Part shown: positions 26,851 to 37,563 of the stretch, piece by piece | Layout: the number at the start of each line of letters is the position of its first letter | How positions within the stretch are numbered: the stretch's first letter is position 1 | Assembly (NCBI RefSeq): GCF_022179725.1 | Contig: NZ_BPRC01000003.1 | Coordinates: 248,001 to 312,000, forward strand | From: Methylorubrum aminovorans | Lineage (GTDB): Bacteria > Pseudomonadota > Alphaproteobacteria > Rhizobiales > Beijerinckiaceae | DNA length: 64,000 nt | Direction of reading: 5' to 3' | The notes under the pieces: generated by a model | Databases searched by the model: none | What the model saw: only the letters and a program-made list of their open reading frames with translations | What the model was told of the DNA's origin: nothing | Translations under genes and position numbers: made by a program

Positions 26851-28917
26851 TCAGAAGACTTGAGCCGCGCCCTCGCTCCGCTTCGGCGCCCCCGGCACGC
26901 CGGCTTCCGTGTCCGCCCGGTCGGCGGCGCGCTTGTCGAGCGCCCGCTCCACGACCTTGGCGAGTCCGACCATGATCTTGTCGAGCTCGTAGTCCTTCGG
27001 CGTGTAGACCGCAGTGACTCCCATGTTCTTGAGCACCAGCTCGTCCTCGGTGGAGATGATACCGCCGACGACGACCGGGACGTGGTCGAGCCCGGCCTCG
27101 CGCAGCTTGGCTTTCACCTCGCGCACCAGTGGGACATGGCTGCCGGACAGCACGGAGAGGCCGATGACATGGGCGCCGCGCTCCTTCGCCTTGGCGACGA
27201 TCTCGGTCGGCGTCTGGCGGATCCCGTCATAGGTCACGTCGAAGCCGACGTCGCGGGCGCGGAGCGCGATCTGCTCGGCGCCGTTGGAGTGGCCGTCGAG
27301 GCCCGGCTTGCCGACGACGAGCTTCGGCGTCTCGCCGAGGCGCTCGCCGAGATCGGCGATGAGCAGGCGCGCCTCCTCCGCCGCGCCCGAGGTGACGGTC
27401 TCCATCGTCACGCCGGTCGGCGCGCGGTACTCGCCGAAGACCTCGCGCAGGCGCTGTCCCCACTCGCCGGTGGTGACGCCGGCCTTCGCCGCAGCGATGG
27501 AGGGCGGCATGATGTTGGCGCCCGAGCGGGCGGCCTGCTCCAGCGCGTCGAGCGCCTGACCGACCGCGCGGTCGTCGCGCTTGGAGCGCCACTCGCGGAT
27601 CCGCGACTCGGCTTCCATCTCCACCGTCTCGGAGACGGTGAAGATCGCGCCATCGCCGGCGGTGAGCGGCGAGGGCTCGCCCTGCTGCCATTTGTTGACG
27701 CCGACGACGATCTGCTCGCCCTTCTCGATCGCGGCGATGCGCTTGGCGTTCGATTCCACCAGCGCCCGCTTCAGCTCGCCCGCCTCGACCGCCGTGACCG
27801 CGCCGCCGAGTTCGGCGATCCGTTTCAGCTCGGCGCGGGTCTGCTCCTTCAGTGCCTCGACGCGGGATTCGATCACCGTCGAGCCGTCGAAGATGTCGTC
27901 GTATTCCAGCAGGTCGGTTTCAAAAGCGAGGATCTGCTGCATCCGCATCGACCATTGCTGGTCCCAGGGCCGCGGCAGGCCGAGCGCCTCGTTCCAGGCC
28001 GGCAGCTGCACCGCCCGGGCGCGGGCGCGCTTGGACAGCGTCACCGCCAGCATCTCGATGAGGATGCGGTGGACGTTGTTCTCGGGCTGCTGTTCCGTCA
28101 GCCCGAGAGAGTTGACCTGCACACCGTAGCGGAAAATCCGCTTCTTAGAGTCGGTGATTCCGTAGCGCTGTTGCGCGATCTCGTCCCACAACTCGGCGAA
28201 CGCCCGCATCTTGCAGATCTCGGTGACGAACCGCATCCCGGCATTCACGAAGAACGAGATGCGGCTGAACACGTCCGAGAAGCTGGCCTCGTCGAAGTCT
28301 GGGTCGTCGCGCACGGTGTCGAGCACAGCGATGGCGATGGCGAGCGCGTAGGAGAGTTCCTGAACCGGCGTCGCCCCCGCCTCCTGCAGGTGGTAGGAGC
28401 AGACATTCATCGGGTTCCACTTCGGCACGTTCTTGGTCGTGAACAGGATCACGTCCTTGGTGAGCCGGAGCGAGGGCGCGGGCGGGAACACGTAGGTGCC
28501 GCGCGAGAGGTATTCCTTGATGATGTCGTTCTGCGTCGTGCCCTGGAGCGCAGCGATCGGTGCGCCCTGCTCCTCGGCCACCGCGAGATAGAGCGACAGC
28601 AGCCACGGCGCCGTGGCGTTGATCGTCATCGAGGTGTTCATCTGCGCCAGCGGGATCTGGTCGAACAGGGCCCGCATGTCGCCCAGATGCGCGATCGAGA
28701 CGCCGACCTTGCCGACCTCGCCGCGGGCGAGCTCGTGGTCGGGGTCGTAGCCGGTCTGGGTCGGCAGATCGAAGGCGACCGAGAGGCCGGTCTGGCCCTT
28801 GGCGAGGTTGCCGCGATAGAGCTTGTTCGACTCCGCCGCCGTGGAGTGACCCGCATAGGTGCGGATGATCCACGGCTTGTCGCGCTTGACCTCGGCGACG
28901 CTCGCTTGCGCGCTCAT
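26851..28917 (-). CDS. meaA: MeaA/Ecm: ethylmalonyl-CoA mutase (B12-dependent)
   Basis: A 688-residue coenzyme-B12 mutase that converts ethylmalonyl-CoA to methylsuccinyl-CoA in the ethylmalonyl-CoA pathway for glyoxylate regeneration. The catalytic domain (residues ~15-530) has the family segments FDLPTQTGYDPDHELARG and AMNTSMTINATAPWLLSL-type, and a single-chain C-terminal cobalamin domain with DGHSNGAEQ (DxHxxG, the cobalt ligand His), GLSVLSGSH and VVGGIIS. Methylmalonyl-CoA mutases keep similar motifs; the single-chain form of this length, its start KPWIIRTYAGHS and the linkage to ccr, katA and pccB identify it as Ecm. Codon use is that of the backbone. The antisense frame at 26839-28983 is a shadow. 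Confidence 0.95.
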   Translation of the reverse strand: MSAQASVAEVKRDKPWIIRTYAGHSTAAESNKLYRGNLAKGQTGLSVAFDLPTQTGYDPDHELARGEVGKVGVSIAHLGDMRALFDQIPLAQMNTSMTINATAPWLLSLYLAVAEEQGAPIAALQGTTQNDIIKEYLSRGTYVFPPAPSLRLTKDVILFTTKNVPKWNPMNVCSYHLQEAGATPVQELSYALAIAIAVLDTVRDDPDFDEASFSDVFSRISFFVNAGMRFVTEICKMRAFAELWDEIAQQRYGITDSKKRIFRYGVQVNSLGLTEQQPENNVHRILIEMLAVTLSKRARARAVQLPAWNEALGLPRPWDQQWSMRMQQILAFETDLLEYDDIFDGSTVIESRVEALKEQTRAELKRIAELGGAVTAVEAGELKRALVESNAKRIAAIEKGEQIVVGVNKWQQGEPSPLTAGDGAIFTVSETVEMEAESRIREWRSKRDDRAVGQALDALEQAARSGANIMPPSIAAAKAGVTTGEWGQRLREVFGEYRAPTGVTMETVTSGAAEEARLLIADLGERLGETPKLVVGKPGLDGHSNGAEQIALRARDVGFDVTYDGIRQTPTEIVAKAKERGAHVIGLSVLSGSHVPLVREVKAKLREAGLDHVPVVVGGIISTEDELVLKNMGVTAVYTPKDYELDKIMVGLAKVVERALDKRAADRADTEAGVPGAPKRSEGAAQVF

Positions 28918-29285
28918 CCCACTCGACTCCCTGATCCGATGCGATTGCGCGCATTGAGGCGCGGCTGTTGGCCGGCACCGTAGCGAAGCCGCCGCGGCTC
29001 GTCATCTCGGAGAAAGGTCGGGGGTGCCCGCCTCAAGCCCTGGAAAAACTTGATCCGGCAGTGAAGCGGATTTGTCTTCGCTCCGTCGGACCGGGCAAGA
29101 CCGATCCGGCCCGGCTTCCGTCAAATCCACGCGACTTGTTTGACAGCAAAGCGACAGATGCATCGCTCCGTTGCAGATCCGAACGGCTCCAAGCTCGGCC
29201 TTGCGCGTTGTGCCGGCAACGCTCGCACGGCCGACCGCTGGTTGCGACGCTCGCCCGCAGAGGCATCGGCAAGGAGAAGCACGCG
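28918..29285. other. Divergent promoter region between meaA and katA
   Basis: 368 bases between two divergent genes. The katA frame is open upstream to 28968, but the family start is at 29286. It should contain promoters for both. I see no clear operator or sigma54 site, and no RNA gene. Confidence 0.5.
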
Positions 29286-30758
29286 ATGACAGACCAGAGC
29301 CCGCGCCTCACGACGGCGTTCGGAAACCCGGTTTCCGACAACCAGAACTCGCTCACCGCCGGCCCGCGTGGGCCGGTGCTGATGCAGGACTATCACCTCA
29401 TCGAGAAGATGGCCCATTTCAACCGGGAGCGGATCCCGGAGCGGGTCGTCCACGCCAAGGGCTACGGCGCCTACGGTACGTTCCGCCTCACGAAGTCGCT
29501 TTCGGAGTTCACCCGCGCCAAGGTGCTGACCGAGGTCGGTCGGGAGGTGCCGATGGTCGCGCGTTTCTCCACCGTTGGCGGTGAATCCGGCTCGGCCGAC
29601 ACCGCCCGCGACCCGCGCGGCTTCGCCCTCAAGTTCTACACCGAGGAGGGCAACTGGGACCTCGTCGGCAACAACACGCCGATCTTCTTCGTGCGGGATG
29701 CGATCAAGTTCTCCGACTTCATCCGCACGCAGAAGCGCGACCCGCGCACGCACCTGAAGCCGCACTGGCGCCGCTGGGATTTCTGGAGCCTGTCGCCGGA
29801 GGCGATCCATCAGGTGATGTTCCTGTACTCGGATCGCGGCACGCCGAAATCGGCCCGCTTCATGAACGGCTACGGCTCGCACACCTTCTCGCTCTGGAAC
29901 GACCGCGGCGAGCGTTACTGGGTGAAGTTCCACTTCCACACCAAGCAGGGCATCCAGAATTTTTCGGCCGACGAGGCCGACGAGGTTGCGGGCAAGGACC
30001 CGGACTACTCATCCGCCGACCTGTCCAATGCCATCGAGCAGGGCGACTTCCCGAAATGGAAGGTCTCGGTGCAGATCATGCCGGAACTGGAGGCCGACAC
30101 CTACCGCATCAATCCGTTCGACCTCACCAAGGTCTGGCCGCACGGCGACTATCCGCTGATCGAGATCGGCGAGATGGAGTTGAACCGCAATCCCGACAAT
30201 TACTTCGCTGAGATCGAGCAATCCGCTTTCGAGCCCTCGAACGTGGTGCCCGGCATCGGCTTCTCGCCGGACAAGATGCTGCAGAACCGGGTGCTCTCCT
30301 ACGCCGACGCCCACCGCTACCGGCTCGGCGTGAACTACCAGCAGATCCCGGTGAACCAACCCAAGAACGCCTCCGTCCAGACCTACCACCGTGACGGCGC
30401 CATGCGCACCGACGGCAACCACGGCGCCCAGGTCGATTACGAGCCGAACTCCTTCGGCGGACCGAAGCAGGATCCGTCGTTCACCGAGCCGCCCCTGCGC
30501 ATCCGCGGCGATGCCAGCCGCTACGGCTGGCCGGGCGACGACGAGGACCTCTATGGCCAGCCGCGTCTGTTCTGGACCAAGGTTCTCGACGAGGGCGGTC
30601 GCAAGCGGCTGGTCGAGAACATCGTCACCTCCATGGGTGACAGCCCGCGCAACATCCAGGATCGGATGATCGCGCACTGGTTCAAGGTGCACGAGGATTT
30701 CGGTCGCGGCGTCGCTCAGGGACTCGGGATCGACACCACGCGCGTTGCCGCCGAGTAG
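29286..30758 (+). CDS. katA: Monofunctional catalase (small-subunit clade)
   Basis: A 490-residue haem catalase degrading hydrogen peroxide to water and oxygen. The catalytic His is in [18 protein letters not shown] (residue ~56), the Asn in [13 protein letters not shown], and the proximal haem ligand Tyr in [14 protein letters not shown]. The [18 protein letters not shown] block is typical. Length and lack of a C-terminal flavodoxin-like domain put it in the small-subunit group. In methylotrophs, catalase accompanies peroxide-producing metabolism. A rho-independent terminator follows at 30783-30815. Confidence 0.95.
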   Translation: MTDQSPRLTTAFGNPVSDNQNSLTAGPRGPVLMQDYHLIEKMAHFNRERIPERVVHAKGYGAYGTFRLTKSLSEFTRAKVLTEVGREVPMVARFSTVGGESGSADTARDPRGFALKFYTEEGNWDLVGNNTPIFFVRDAIKFSDFIRTQKRDPRTHLKPHWRRWDFWSLSPEAIHQVMFLYSDRGTPKSARFMNGYGSHTFSLWNDRGERYWVKFHFHTKQGIQNFSADEADEVAGKDPDYSSADLSNAIEQGDFPKWKVSVQIMPELEADTYRINPFDLTKVWPHGDYPLIEIGEMELNRNPDNYFAEIEQSAFEPSNVVPGIGFSPDKMLQNRVLSYADAHRYRLGVNYQQIPVNQPKNASVQTYHRDGAMRTDGNHGAQVDYEPNSFGGPKQDPSFTEPPLRIRGDASRYGWPGDDEDLYGQPRLFWTKVLDEGGRKRLVENIVTSMGDSPRNIQDRMIAHWFKVHEDFGRGVAQGLGIDTTRVAAE

Positions 30759-30782
30759 CGAACTCAAGTTTATTTTGAATAC

Positions 30783-30815
30783 AGGGGCATCGACTTCGGG
30801 CGGTGCCTCTTTTTT
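30783..30815 (+). terminator. Rho-independent terminator after katA
   Basis: Stem AGGGGCA / TGCCTC with a GC-rich 14-base loop region, followed by TTTTTT (30810-30815). It lies 25 bases after the catalase stop. Confidence 0.75.
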
Positions 30816-30938
30816 GTGCGGATGCCAGGAAGCCTTGTCTTTTAGGCCACTTGGAAGGCCGGAAACATCGTGCTTATAGCGTCGGCCAAGGTCGCGCCGT
30901 TCGTCACGCGCGCACCAGGATAAACAGGGAGTGTCACG

Positions 30939-32237
30939 ATGGCTGCAAGCGCAGCGCCGGCCTGGACTGGGCAGACGGCGGAAGCCAAGGACCTTTACGA
31001 GCTCGGCGAGATTCCCCCGCTCGGACACGTGCCTGCCAAGATGTACGCTTGGGCGATCCGCCGCGAGCGCCACGGGCCTCCGGAAGAGTCGCACCAGCTC
31101 GAAGTGCTTCCCGTGTGGGACATCGGCGACGACGAGGTGCTCGTCTACGTCATGGCCGCGGGCGTGAACTACAACGGCGTCTGGGCCGGCCTCGGTGAGC
31201 CGATCTCACCCTTCGACGTGCACAAGGGCGAGTACCACATCGCCGGTTCGGACGCGTCGGGCATCGTCTGGAAGGTCGGCGCCAAGGTGAAGCGCTGGAA
31301 GGTCGGCGACGAGGTCATCGTCCACTGCAATCAGGATGACGGCGACGACGAGGAGTGCAACGGCGGCGATCCGATGTTCTCGCCGACCCAGCGCATCTGG
31401 GGTTACGAGACCGGCGACGGATCCTTCGCCCAGTTCTGCCGGGTGCAGTCGCGCCAGCTGATGCAGCGTCCTAAGCACCTGACCTGGGAGGAGGCGGCCT
31501 GCTACACGCTGACGCTCGCCACCGCCTACCGCATGCTGTTCGGCCACGCGCCGCACATCGTGCGTCCGGGCCAGAACGTGCTGATCTGGGGCGCCTCGGG
31601 CGGTCTCGGCGTGTTCGGCGTGCAGCTCTGCGCGGCCTCGGGCGCCAACGCCATCGCCGTGATCTCGGACGAATCGAAGCGCGACTACGTCATGAGCCTC
31701 GGGGCCAAGGGCGTCATTAACCGCAAGGACTTCGATTGCTGGGGCCAGCTCCCGAAGGTGAACAGCCCTGAGTACAACACCTGGCTCAAGGAAGCCCGGC
31801 GGTTCGGCAAGGCGATCTGGGACATCACCGGCAAGGGCAACGACGTCGACATCGTGTTCGAGCATCCGGGCGAGGCGACCTTCCCGGTCTCGTCGCTGGT
31901 GGTGAAGCGCGGCGGCATGGTGGTCTTCTGCGCCGGCACGACCGGCTTCAACATCACCTTCGATGCCCGCTACGTCTGGATGCGCCAGAAGCGTATTCAA
32001 GGCTCGCACTTCGCCCACCTCAAGCAGGCCTCGGCCGCCAACCAGTTCGTCATGGACCGGCGAGTCGATCCGTGCATGAGCGAGGTGTTCCCCTGGGACA
32101 AGATCCCGGCCGCCCACACCAAGATGTGGAAGAACCAGCACCCGCCGGGCAACATGGCGGTGCTCGTGAACTCCACCCGCGCCGGCCTGCGCACGGTCGA
32201 GGACGTGATCGAGGCCGGCCCGCTCAAGGCGATGTGA
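30939..32237 (+). CDS. ccr: Ccr: crotonyl-CoA carboxylase/reductase
   Basis: A 432-residue MDR-superfamily enzyme that reduces and carboxylates crotonyl-CoA with NADPH and CO2 to (2S)-ethylmalonyl-CoA, the key step of the ethylmalonyl-CoA pathway. N-terminal segments KDLYELGEIPPLGHVPAKMY and VNYNGVWAGLGEPISPF are typical of Ccr rather than of acrylyl-CoA or quinone reductases. The NADPH motif is VLIWGASGGLGVFGVQL (~214-226). The CO2-binding region carries the conserved Phe, Asn and His characteristic of carboxylating members: NYNGVWAG and FVVCAGTTGFN-type segments are present. The gene has a terminator at 32261. meaA and pccB lie within 6 kb. Confidence 0.95.
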   Translation: MAASAAPAWTGQTAEAKDLYELGEIPPLGHVPAKMYAWAIRRERHGPPEESHQLEVLPVWDIGDDEVLVYVMAAGVNYNGVWAGLGEPISPFDVHKGEYHIAGSDASGIVWKVGAKVKRWKVGDEVIVHCNQDDGDDEECNGGDPMFSPTQRIWGYETGDGSFAQFCRVQSRQLMQRPKHLTWEEAACYTLTLATAYRMLFGHAPHIVRPGQNVLIWGASGGLGVFGVQLCAASGANAIAVISDESKRDYVMSLGAKGVINRKDFDCWGQLPKVNSPEYNTWLKEARRFGKAIWDITGKGNDVDIVFEHPGEATFPVSSLVVKRGGMVVFCAGTTGFNITFDARYVWMRQKRIQGSHFAHLKQASAANQFVMDRRVDPCMSEVFPWDKIPAAHTKMWKNQHPPGNMAVLVNSTRAGLRTVEDVIEAGPLKAM

Positions 32238-32260
32238 GCCCGCCCGATTTGAAGTGAGAG

Positions 32261-32297
32261 AGCCCGCGCATTCCTCGGAATGCGCGGGCTTCTTTTG
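32261..32297 (+). terminator. Strong terminator after ccr
   Basis: A near-perfect 14-base stem AGCCCGCGCATTCC / GGAATGCGCGGGCT with a 2-base loop (32261-32290), then TTCTTTTG. It lies 24 bases beyond the ccr stop. The clearest terminator in the window. Confidence 0.9.
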
Positions 32298-32459
32298 TTG
32301 AAAGACTCCGTCGGTCAACGCGGTCAATCGGCCAAGGCTGACCTGAAGAACGTCGTGCCGAAAGGAGCCCCTTCGCGGAGCGCGAGGTCGCGTGTGAAAT
32401 GCACGACCCGACGTGCTGAGCCGACAGGCCGCGCGACCGGCAAACCTTTCCGAACGGCC

Positions 32460-33113
32460 TCAGGCCTCGCCGCGAGCGACGAGCGCCTCGTACTCGGACA
32501 CTTCGAGGCGGCCTTCCTTGGCCACCCGCGCCTTGTCCTCGTCGCTGATCACGTCGCCGGCGAGGTCGAGTCGCTTCCAGGCGGCCAGCGGCGTCTCGCG
32601 GTTCGGGCGGGGGACGTACTTGTTCTGCTCGAGCTTCTTGTACTTGTGAATGTAGCGCGGGCAGTTGACCCAGATCTTGGTCACATCGACCTTCACGAGG
32701 TACTTCGCCTCCGTGTACTCGGCCATCAGCGGGTCGTCGCGCAGAAGCGAGGCGTGGCCCTGCACCCGGATGCGGTGCGGCGTCTCGAAGTCGATGAACA
32801 GAAGGCCGACTTTGGCCTGCCCCGCGATGTTGCCCACCGAGTAGAACATTCCATTGCCGTCGAAGCCGGGAAACACCAGCGTCGAGCCGTCGACCACTCT
32901 CACGAACCCGGTCGGGCCGCCCTTGTAGGAGACGGTCGGCATACCGTCGGGATCGACGGTAGACAGGAAGAACATATCGCGCGAGCCGATGAAGGCGGCT
33001 TCCTCCGGCTGGACCGTCTCGTGCACCCAGTCCTCGTCGAGGCGGACCGCGAGCTTGGTCGTGCCGAATTCCTCTTGGAGGGCGCGGTGCGCCTCCGAGT
33101 AGAGCGATGCCAT
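32460..33113 (-). CDS. Pyridoxamine 5'-phosphate oxidase-family flavoprotein
   Basis: A 217-residue protein of the PPOX-like fold. The start MASLYSEAHRALQEEFGTTK was preferred to the upstream in-frame one (33185), as the added residues are Arg/Pro-rich and unlike the family. Features: SRDMFFLSTVDPDGMPTVSY (strand and turn of the split barrel), TLVFPGFDGNGMFYSVGNI (FMN site) and the C-terminal WVNCPRYIHKYKKLEQNKY segment, which is characteristic of the subgroup. Probably an FMN-binding oxidoreductase of unknown substrate rather than a PNP oxidase. It is convergent with ccr. Confidence 0.85.
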   Translation of the reverse strand: MASLYSEAHRALQEEFGTTKLAVRLDEDWVHETVQPEEAAFIGSRDMFFLSTVDPDGMPTVSYKGGPTGFVRVVDGSTLVFPGFDGNGMFYSVGNIAGQAKVGLLFIDFETPHRIRVQGHASLLRDDPLMAEYTEAKYLVKVDVTKIWVNCPRYIHKYKKLEQNKYVPRPNRETPLAAWKRLDLAGDVISDEDKARVAKEGRLEVSEYEALVARGEA

Positions 33114-33279
33114 AAGCGTCTCCTCCGGGGCCCGTTGCCTCGGGCCTCCTCGGGGAGCGTTTAAGGCAAAGATGAAAGGCCGCAAACGGCCGACGAAAAA
33201 AGGCCGGTCACGCTCGCGCGAACCGACCCTTCTTCACCACAGCGGAGGCCGAGCAAAGCACGGCCTCCCGATTTTCAAA

Positions 33280-34332
<1,053 letters not shown>

Positions 34333-34980
34333 TCAGGGTTTCGCCTGGCCGTAGAGGGCCAGGAACTGCTCGACGGCTCGGGCCGCGTCGCTCCGGATCC
34401 CGGCAGCGTCGAGATCGAGCGCGTCGCCGAGGAGAAGTCTGATCTGGATATCGCGGCCGACCAGCCCGAAGAAGGTCCGGAACGCCGCCTCTCCGTCATC
34501 GAAGGCGAGAAGGCCCGCCGCGCGGCCGGCTTCCAGCACCGGCTTCACCCGCTCGCCGATGGCGAAGCGCCCGTTCGCCAGCACGATGCCGCCGAGATTG
34601 CTCTTGGCCGAACCGGCCTCGGCGATGGCGATGCGGTTGAGCGCCACCGAGGTGCGGCTGCTGATCACCGCGAGCCAGCTCTCGGCGAAGTCGAGGAGGT
34701 TGTCCCGCAAAGTGTCGGCGTCGAGGCCGCTCACCTCGTAGCGGCCGGCATGGACCCGTGAGGCCTGCCAGCGCACCGTTGCCGTGAGCAGGCCGTCGCG
34801 GTCGCCGAACCACTTGTAGAGCGTCTCCTTAGAGCAGCTTGCCCGGCGTGCCACCGCGTCCATGGTGAGCGGATCGCGGCCGTCCACCATCAGCGCCAGC
34901 GCGGCGTCGAGCACGGCCTGCTGACGCGGGGAGGGCCGCTCGATCGGAGGCTCTTCTATGGTGAGGGTGCTCGCCTGCAT
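34333..34980 (-). CDS. TetR/AcrR family transcriptional regulator
   Basis: A 215-residue regulator. The HTH is at residues ~30-60: MDAVARRASCSKETLYKWFGD, with the usual TLYKWF recognition helix ending. The C-terminal ligand domain ends FLALYGQAKP and resembles the AefR-like subgroup (TetR_C_7 type). Its ligand is unknown. A repeat of GTACCGTACGGTAC sits 18 bases upstream of the start codon, so the gene is likely autorepressed. It lies just upstream of ilvC on the same strand (34 bases), though a direct link to ilvC is only possible, not shown. Confidence 0.85.
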   Translation of the reverse strand: MQASTLTIEEPPIERPSPRQQAVLDAALALMVDGRDPLTMDAVARRASCSKETLYKWFGDRDGLLTATVRWQASRVHAGRYEVSGLDADTLRDNLLDFAESWLAVISSRTSVALNRIAIAEAGSAKSNLGGIVLANGRFAIGERVKPVLEAGRAAGLLAFDDGEAAFRTFFGLVGRDIQIRLLLGDALDLDAAGIRSDAARAVEQFLALYGQAKP

Positions 34981-34997
34981 GTCCCGGCTGATAAGCA

Positions 34998-35016
34998 GTA
35001 CCGTACGGTACGGTAC
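34998..35016. promoter_or_regulatory. Palindromic operator of the TetR regulator
   Basis: The perfect palindrome GTACCGTACGGTAC (34998-35011) followed by a further GGTAC, giving overlapping half-sites. It sits 18 bases from the regulator's start codon, typical for TetR autoregulation. Confidence 0.7.
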
Positions 35017-35204
35017 GCTCTCCTAGCCGAGTCGGTTCGGTGCGGCAAGCCGACAGGACGCGATCGGCTGTGGTCGTTTTTGCCGTCATGATTCTGTCGT
35101 GGCGGTGCGGAAGCCGCTTGCCGAGCGCCGAGCCTCGGCGTATACGGCCCTCCGTCGCCACGGCGACGCCCGTGCCGTCCTCCGCAGGCGGCATCGTGGG
35201 GCTC

Positions 35205-35279
35205 GGGTGCGTAGCTCAGCGGGAGAGCATTCGCTTCACACGCGAAGGGTCACAGGTTCGATCCCTGTCGCGCCCACCA
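35205..35279 (+). tRNA. tRNA-Val(CAC)
   Basis: A 75-base tRNA with the 3' CCA encoded. The acceptor stem GGGTGCG pairs with CGCGCCC with one G-T wobble. The D-arm TAGCTCAGCGGGAGAGCA and T-arm ACAGGTTCGATCCCTGT are canonical. The anticodon stem TTCGC / GCGAA encloses the loop TTCACAC, so the anticodon is CAC (reads GTG, valine). Confidence 0.97.
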
Positions 35280-35411
35280 CGCCCACTTCAACGAATTCCG
35301 GCTTCTCGTCTTCAATCACATTCTCGGACGCCAACCGCATTTGACGTTGGCACGTCTGCATGTTCGGCTAGCGGCGATTCGCATCATTTGTGCGTTCGCG
35401 GAGGCTGCCTT

Positions 35412-35966
35412 TTGCCGATTCTCATTATCTTTGCCGCCGTCATTGCAAGCGTTCTGATCTGGCTGCTGCGAGCCCACTACACGGTCAAGCAGCTCAAGGA
35501 GATCGATCAGGACACCAAGGGGCTCCAGCGCAAGGCGAAGTCCGCGTTCGAGAACATCATCGGGACGCCGCTGCAGCGGGTGAACGACGTGCGCCTCGCG
35601 GCCGTGATCCTGATGATCCAGATCGTGCGCACCGGCAGCCCGATCACGGCCTCCGAGAAGACCCGCATCCTCGAGCTGATGGAGAACCCGCTGGAGATTC
35701 AGACGATCTCCGCGACCTTCGAGCGGGCATGGCGCTATACGCAGGAGCGCCGACCCTTCTCTCTGGTCGCCGACCCGCTGCTGCCGCTGTTTCGCGAGAA
35801 GCTGACCGGCGAGGAGCGGGTGCAACTCGTGGAGATGCTGACCAAGGTCGCCTCTGCCCACTCGGCACCGAGCGAGTTGCAGCGTGAGGCGCTGGTGCGG
35901 CTGAAGCGGCGGCTAACCGCCGGCAAGCCGGAACTGGCAACGAGCCGGACCGGAAGTTTCGGGTAA
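35412..35966 (+). CDS. TerB-like protein with N-terminal membrane anchor
   Basis: A 184-residue protein. The frame runs upstream through the tRNA, so the start must be later: a TTG at 35412 has GGAGG 7 bases upstream and begins LPILIIFAAVIASVLIWLLR, one membrane segment. The rest is a helical domain of TerB-like length and pattern: LAAVILMIQIVRTGSPITAS, EKTRILELMENPL and LVADPLLPLF. TerB-fold proteins bind divalent metals in tellurite-resistance and envelope-stress systems; this is a chromosomal single copy without other ter genes, so the role is unknown. The TTG start is an inference from the ribosome-binding site. Confidence 0.7.
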   Translation: MPILIIFAAVIASVLIWLLRAHYTVKQLKEIDQDTKGLQRKAKSAFENIIGTPLQRVNDVRLAAVILMIQIVRTGSPITASEKTRILELMENPLEIQTISATFERAWRYTQERRPFSLVADPLLPLFREKLTGEERVQLVEMLTKVASAHSAPSELQREALVRLKRRLTAGKPELATSRTGSFG

Positions 35967-35990
35967 GACGTCACCCGCCGTAACAGAGCG

Positions 35991-36016
35991 AAAAAGGCCG
36001 CCCTCTGGGCGGCCTT
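35991..36016. terminator. Bidirectional terminator between TerB-like gene and pccB
   Basis: Perfect 8-base stem GGCCGCCC / GGGCGGCC with a TCT loop, flanked by AAAAA on the left and TT on the right. It serves the convergent genes ending at 35966 and 36031; on the minus strand the flanking A-run reads as TTTTT. Confidence 0.8.
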
Positions 36017-36030
36017 CTCGCAGGCCCGCC

Positions 36031-37563
36031 TCAGAGCGGGATGTTGTCGTGCTTCTTCCAGGGCTGCTCCATCTCCTTGGTGCGCAGCATCCCGAGCGCG
36101 CGGGCGATGCGCTTGCGGGTGGAGTGGGGCATGATGACTTCGTCGATGTAACCGCGCTCGGCCGCGACGAAGGGCGAGAGGAAGCGGTCCTCGTACTCCT
36201 TGGTCCGCTCGGCGATCTTGGCTTCGTCGCCGATCTCGGCACGGAAGATGATCTCGACCGCGCCCTTGGCGCCCATCACCGCGATCTGCGCCGTCGGCCA
36301 GGCGTAGTTCAAGTCGGCGCCGACATGCTTGGAGGCCATAACGTCGTAGGCGCCACCAAACGCCTTGCGGGTGATGATGGTGACGAGCGGCACCGTCGCC
36401 TGAGAATAGGCGAAGAGCAGCTTGGCGCCGTGCTTGATCAGGCCGCCATATTCCTGCGCCGTTCCGGGCAGGAAGCCCGGCACATCGACGAAGGTGACGA
36501 TCGGGATCGAGAAGGCGTTGCAGAAGCGCACGAAGCGGGCCGCCTTGCGCGAGGCATCCGAGTCGAGCACGCCGGCGAGCACCAGCGGCTGGTTGGCGAC
36601 GAACCCGACGGTGCGGCCCTCGACCCGGCCGAAGCCGGTGATGATGTTGCGGGCATAAGCCGCCTGGATCTCGAAGAAGTCGCCCTCGTCCACGACTCGG
36701 CGGATGAGCTCGCCCATGTCGTAGGGCTTGTTCGGGTTGTCCGGGATCAGCGTATCGAGCGACTTGTCGAGGCGGTTGACGTCGTCGAAGCTCTCGATCT
36801 CCGGCACACCCTCGATGTTGTTGGCGGGCAGGAAGTCGAGCAGGCGGCGGATCTGGAGGATCGCCTCGACATCGTTCTCGAACGAGCCGTCGGCGATCGA
36901 GGACTTCGAAGTGTGGACCTTGGCGCCGCCGAGTTCTTCCGCCGTGACCACCTCGTTGGTGACGGTCTTCACCACGTCGGGGCCGGTCACAAACATGTAG
37001 CTCGTGTCGCGCACCATGAAGATGAAGTCGGTCATGGCCGGCGAGTAGACGTCACCGCCCGCGCAGGGGCCCATGATGACCGAGATCTGCGGGATCACGC
37101 CGGAGGCGGCGACGTTGCGGCGGAACACCTCGCCATAGCCGCCGAGCGCCGCAACGCCCTCCTGGATGCGCGCGCCGCCGGCATCGAAAATGCCGATGAT
37201 CGGCGCGCGCATCTTCAGCGCCATGTCCTGAACCTTGACGATCTTGGCCGCGTGCGCCTCGGAGAGCGAACCACCGAACACCGTGAAGTCCTTCGAGAAC
37301 AGGAAGACGGTGCGCCCGTTCACGGTGCCCCAGCCGGTCACGACGCCGTCGCCGGAGATCTTCTGCTTCTCCATGCCGAAATCGGTGGAGCGGTGCTGGA
37401 CGAACATGTCGAATTCCTCGAACGACCCGTGGTCGAGCAGGAGTTCGATGCGCTCGCGTGCCGTGAGCTTGCCGCGCTTGTGCTGCGCCTCGAGCCGCTT
37501 TTCCCCGCCGCCGAGACGGGCCTGCGCGCGGCGCTCCTCAAGCTTCTCGAGAATATCCTTCAT
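36031..37563 (-). CDS. pccB: PccB: propionyl-CoA carboxylase carboxyltransferase subunit
   Basis: A 510-residue carboxyltransferase (beta) subunit that adds the biotin-bound carboxyl to propionyl-CoA, giving methylmalonyl-CoA. Segments: [41 protein letters not shown] acyl-CoA binding region, [21 protein letters not shown], and [20 protein letters not shown], all characteristic of PccB. The pathway link is the ethylmalonyl-CoA pathway, which releases propionyl-CoA. The biotin-carrying alpha subunit is not in the window. Start at 37563 gives [12 protein letters not shown], the usual helical start. Confidence 0.95.
   Translation of the reverse strand: MKDILEKLEERRAQARLGGGEKRLEAQHKRGKLTARERIELLLDHGSFEEFDMFVQHRSTDFGMEKQKISGDGVVTGWGTVNGRTVFLFSKDFTVFGGSLSEAHAAKIVKVQDMALKMRAPIIGIFDAGGARIQEGVAALGGYGEVFRRNVAASGVIPQISVIMGPCAGGDVYSPAMTDFIFMVRDTSYMFVTGPDVVKTVTNEVVTAEELGGAKVHTSKSSIADGSFENDVEAILQIRRLLDFLPANNIEGVPEIESFDDVNRLDKSLDTLIPDNPNKPYDMGELIRRVVDEGDFFEIQAAYARNIITGFGRVEGRTVGFVANQPLVLAGVLDSDASRKAARFVRFCNAFSIPIVTFVDVPGFLPGTAQEYGGLIKHGAKLLFAYSQATVPLVTIITRKAFGGAYDVMASKHVGADLNYAWPTAQIAVMGAKGAVEIIFRAEIGDEAKIAERTKEYEDRFLSPFVAAERGYIDEVIMPHSTRKRIARALGMLRTKEMEQPWKKHDNIPL

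Noticed and set aside
26839..28983. 714-codon open frame on the plus strand opposite meaA
   Set aside because: Antisense shadow of a strong GC-rich gene; composition is His/Arg/Asp-rich and shows no domain, while meaA on the other strand has all motifs.
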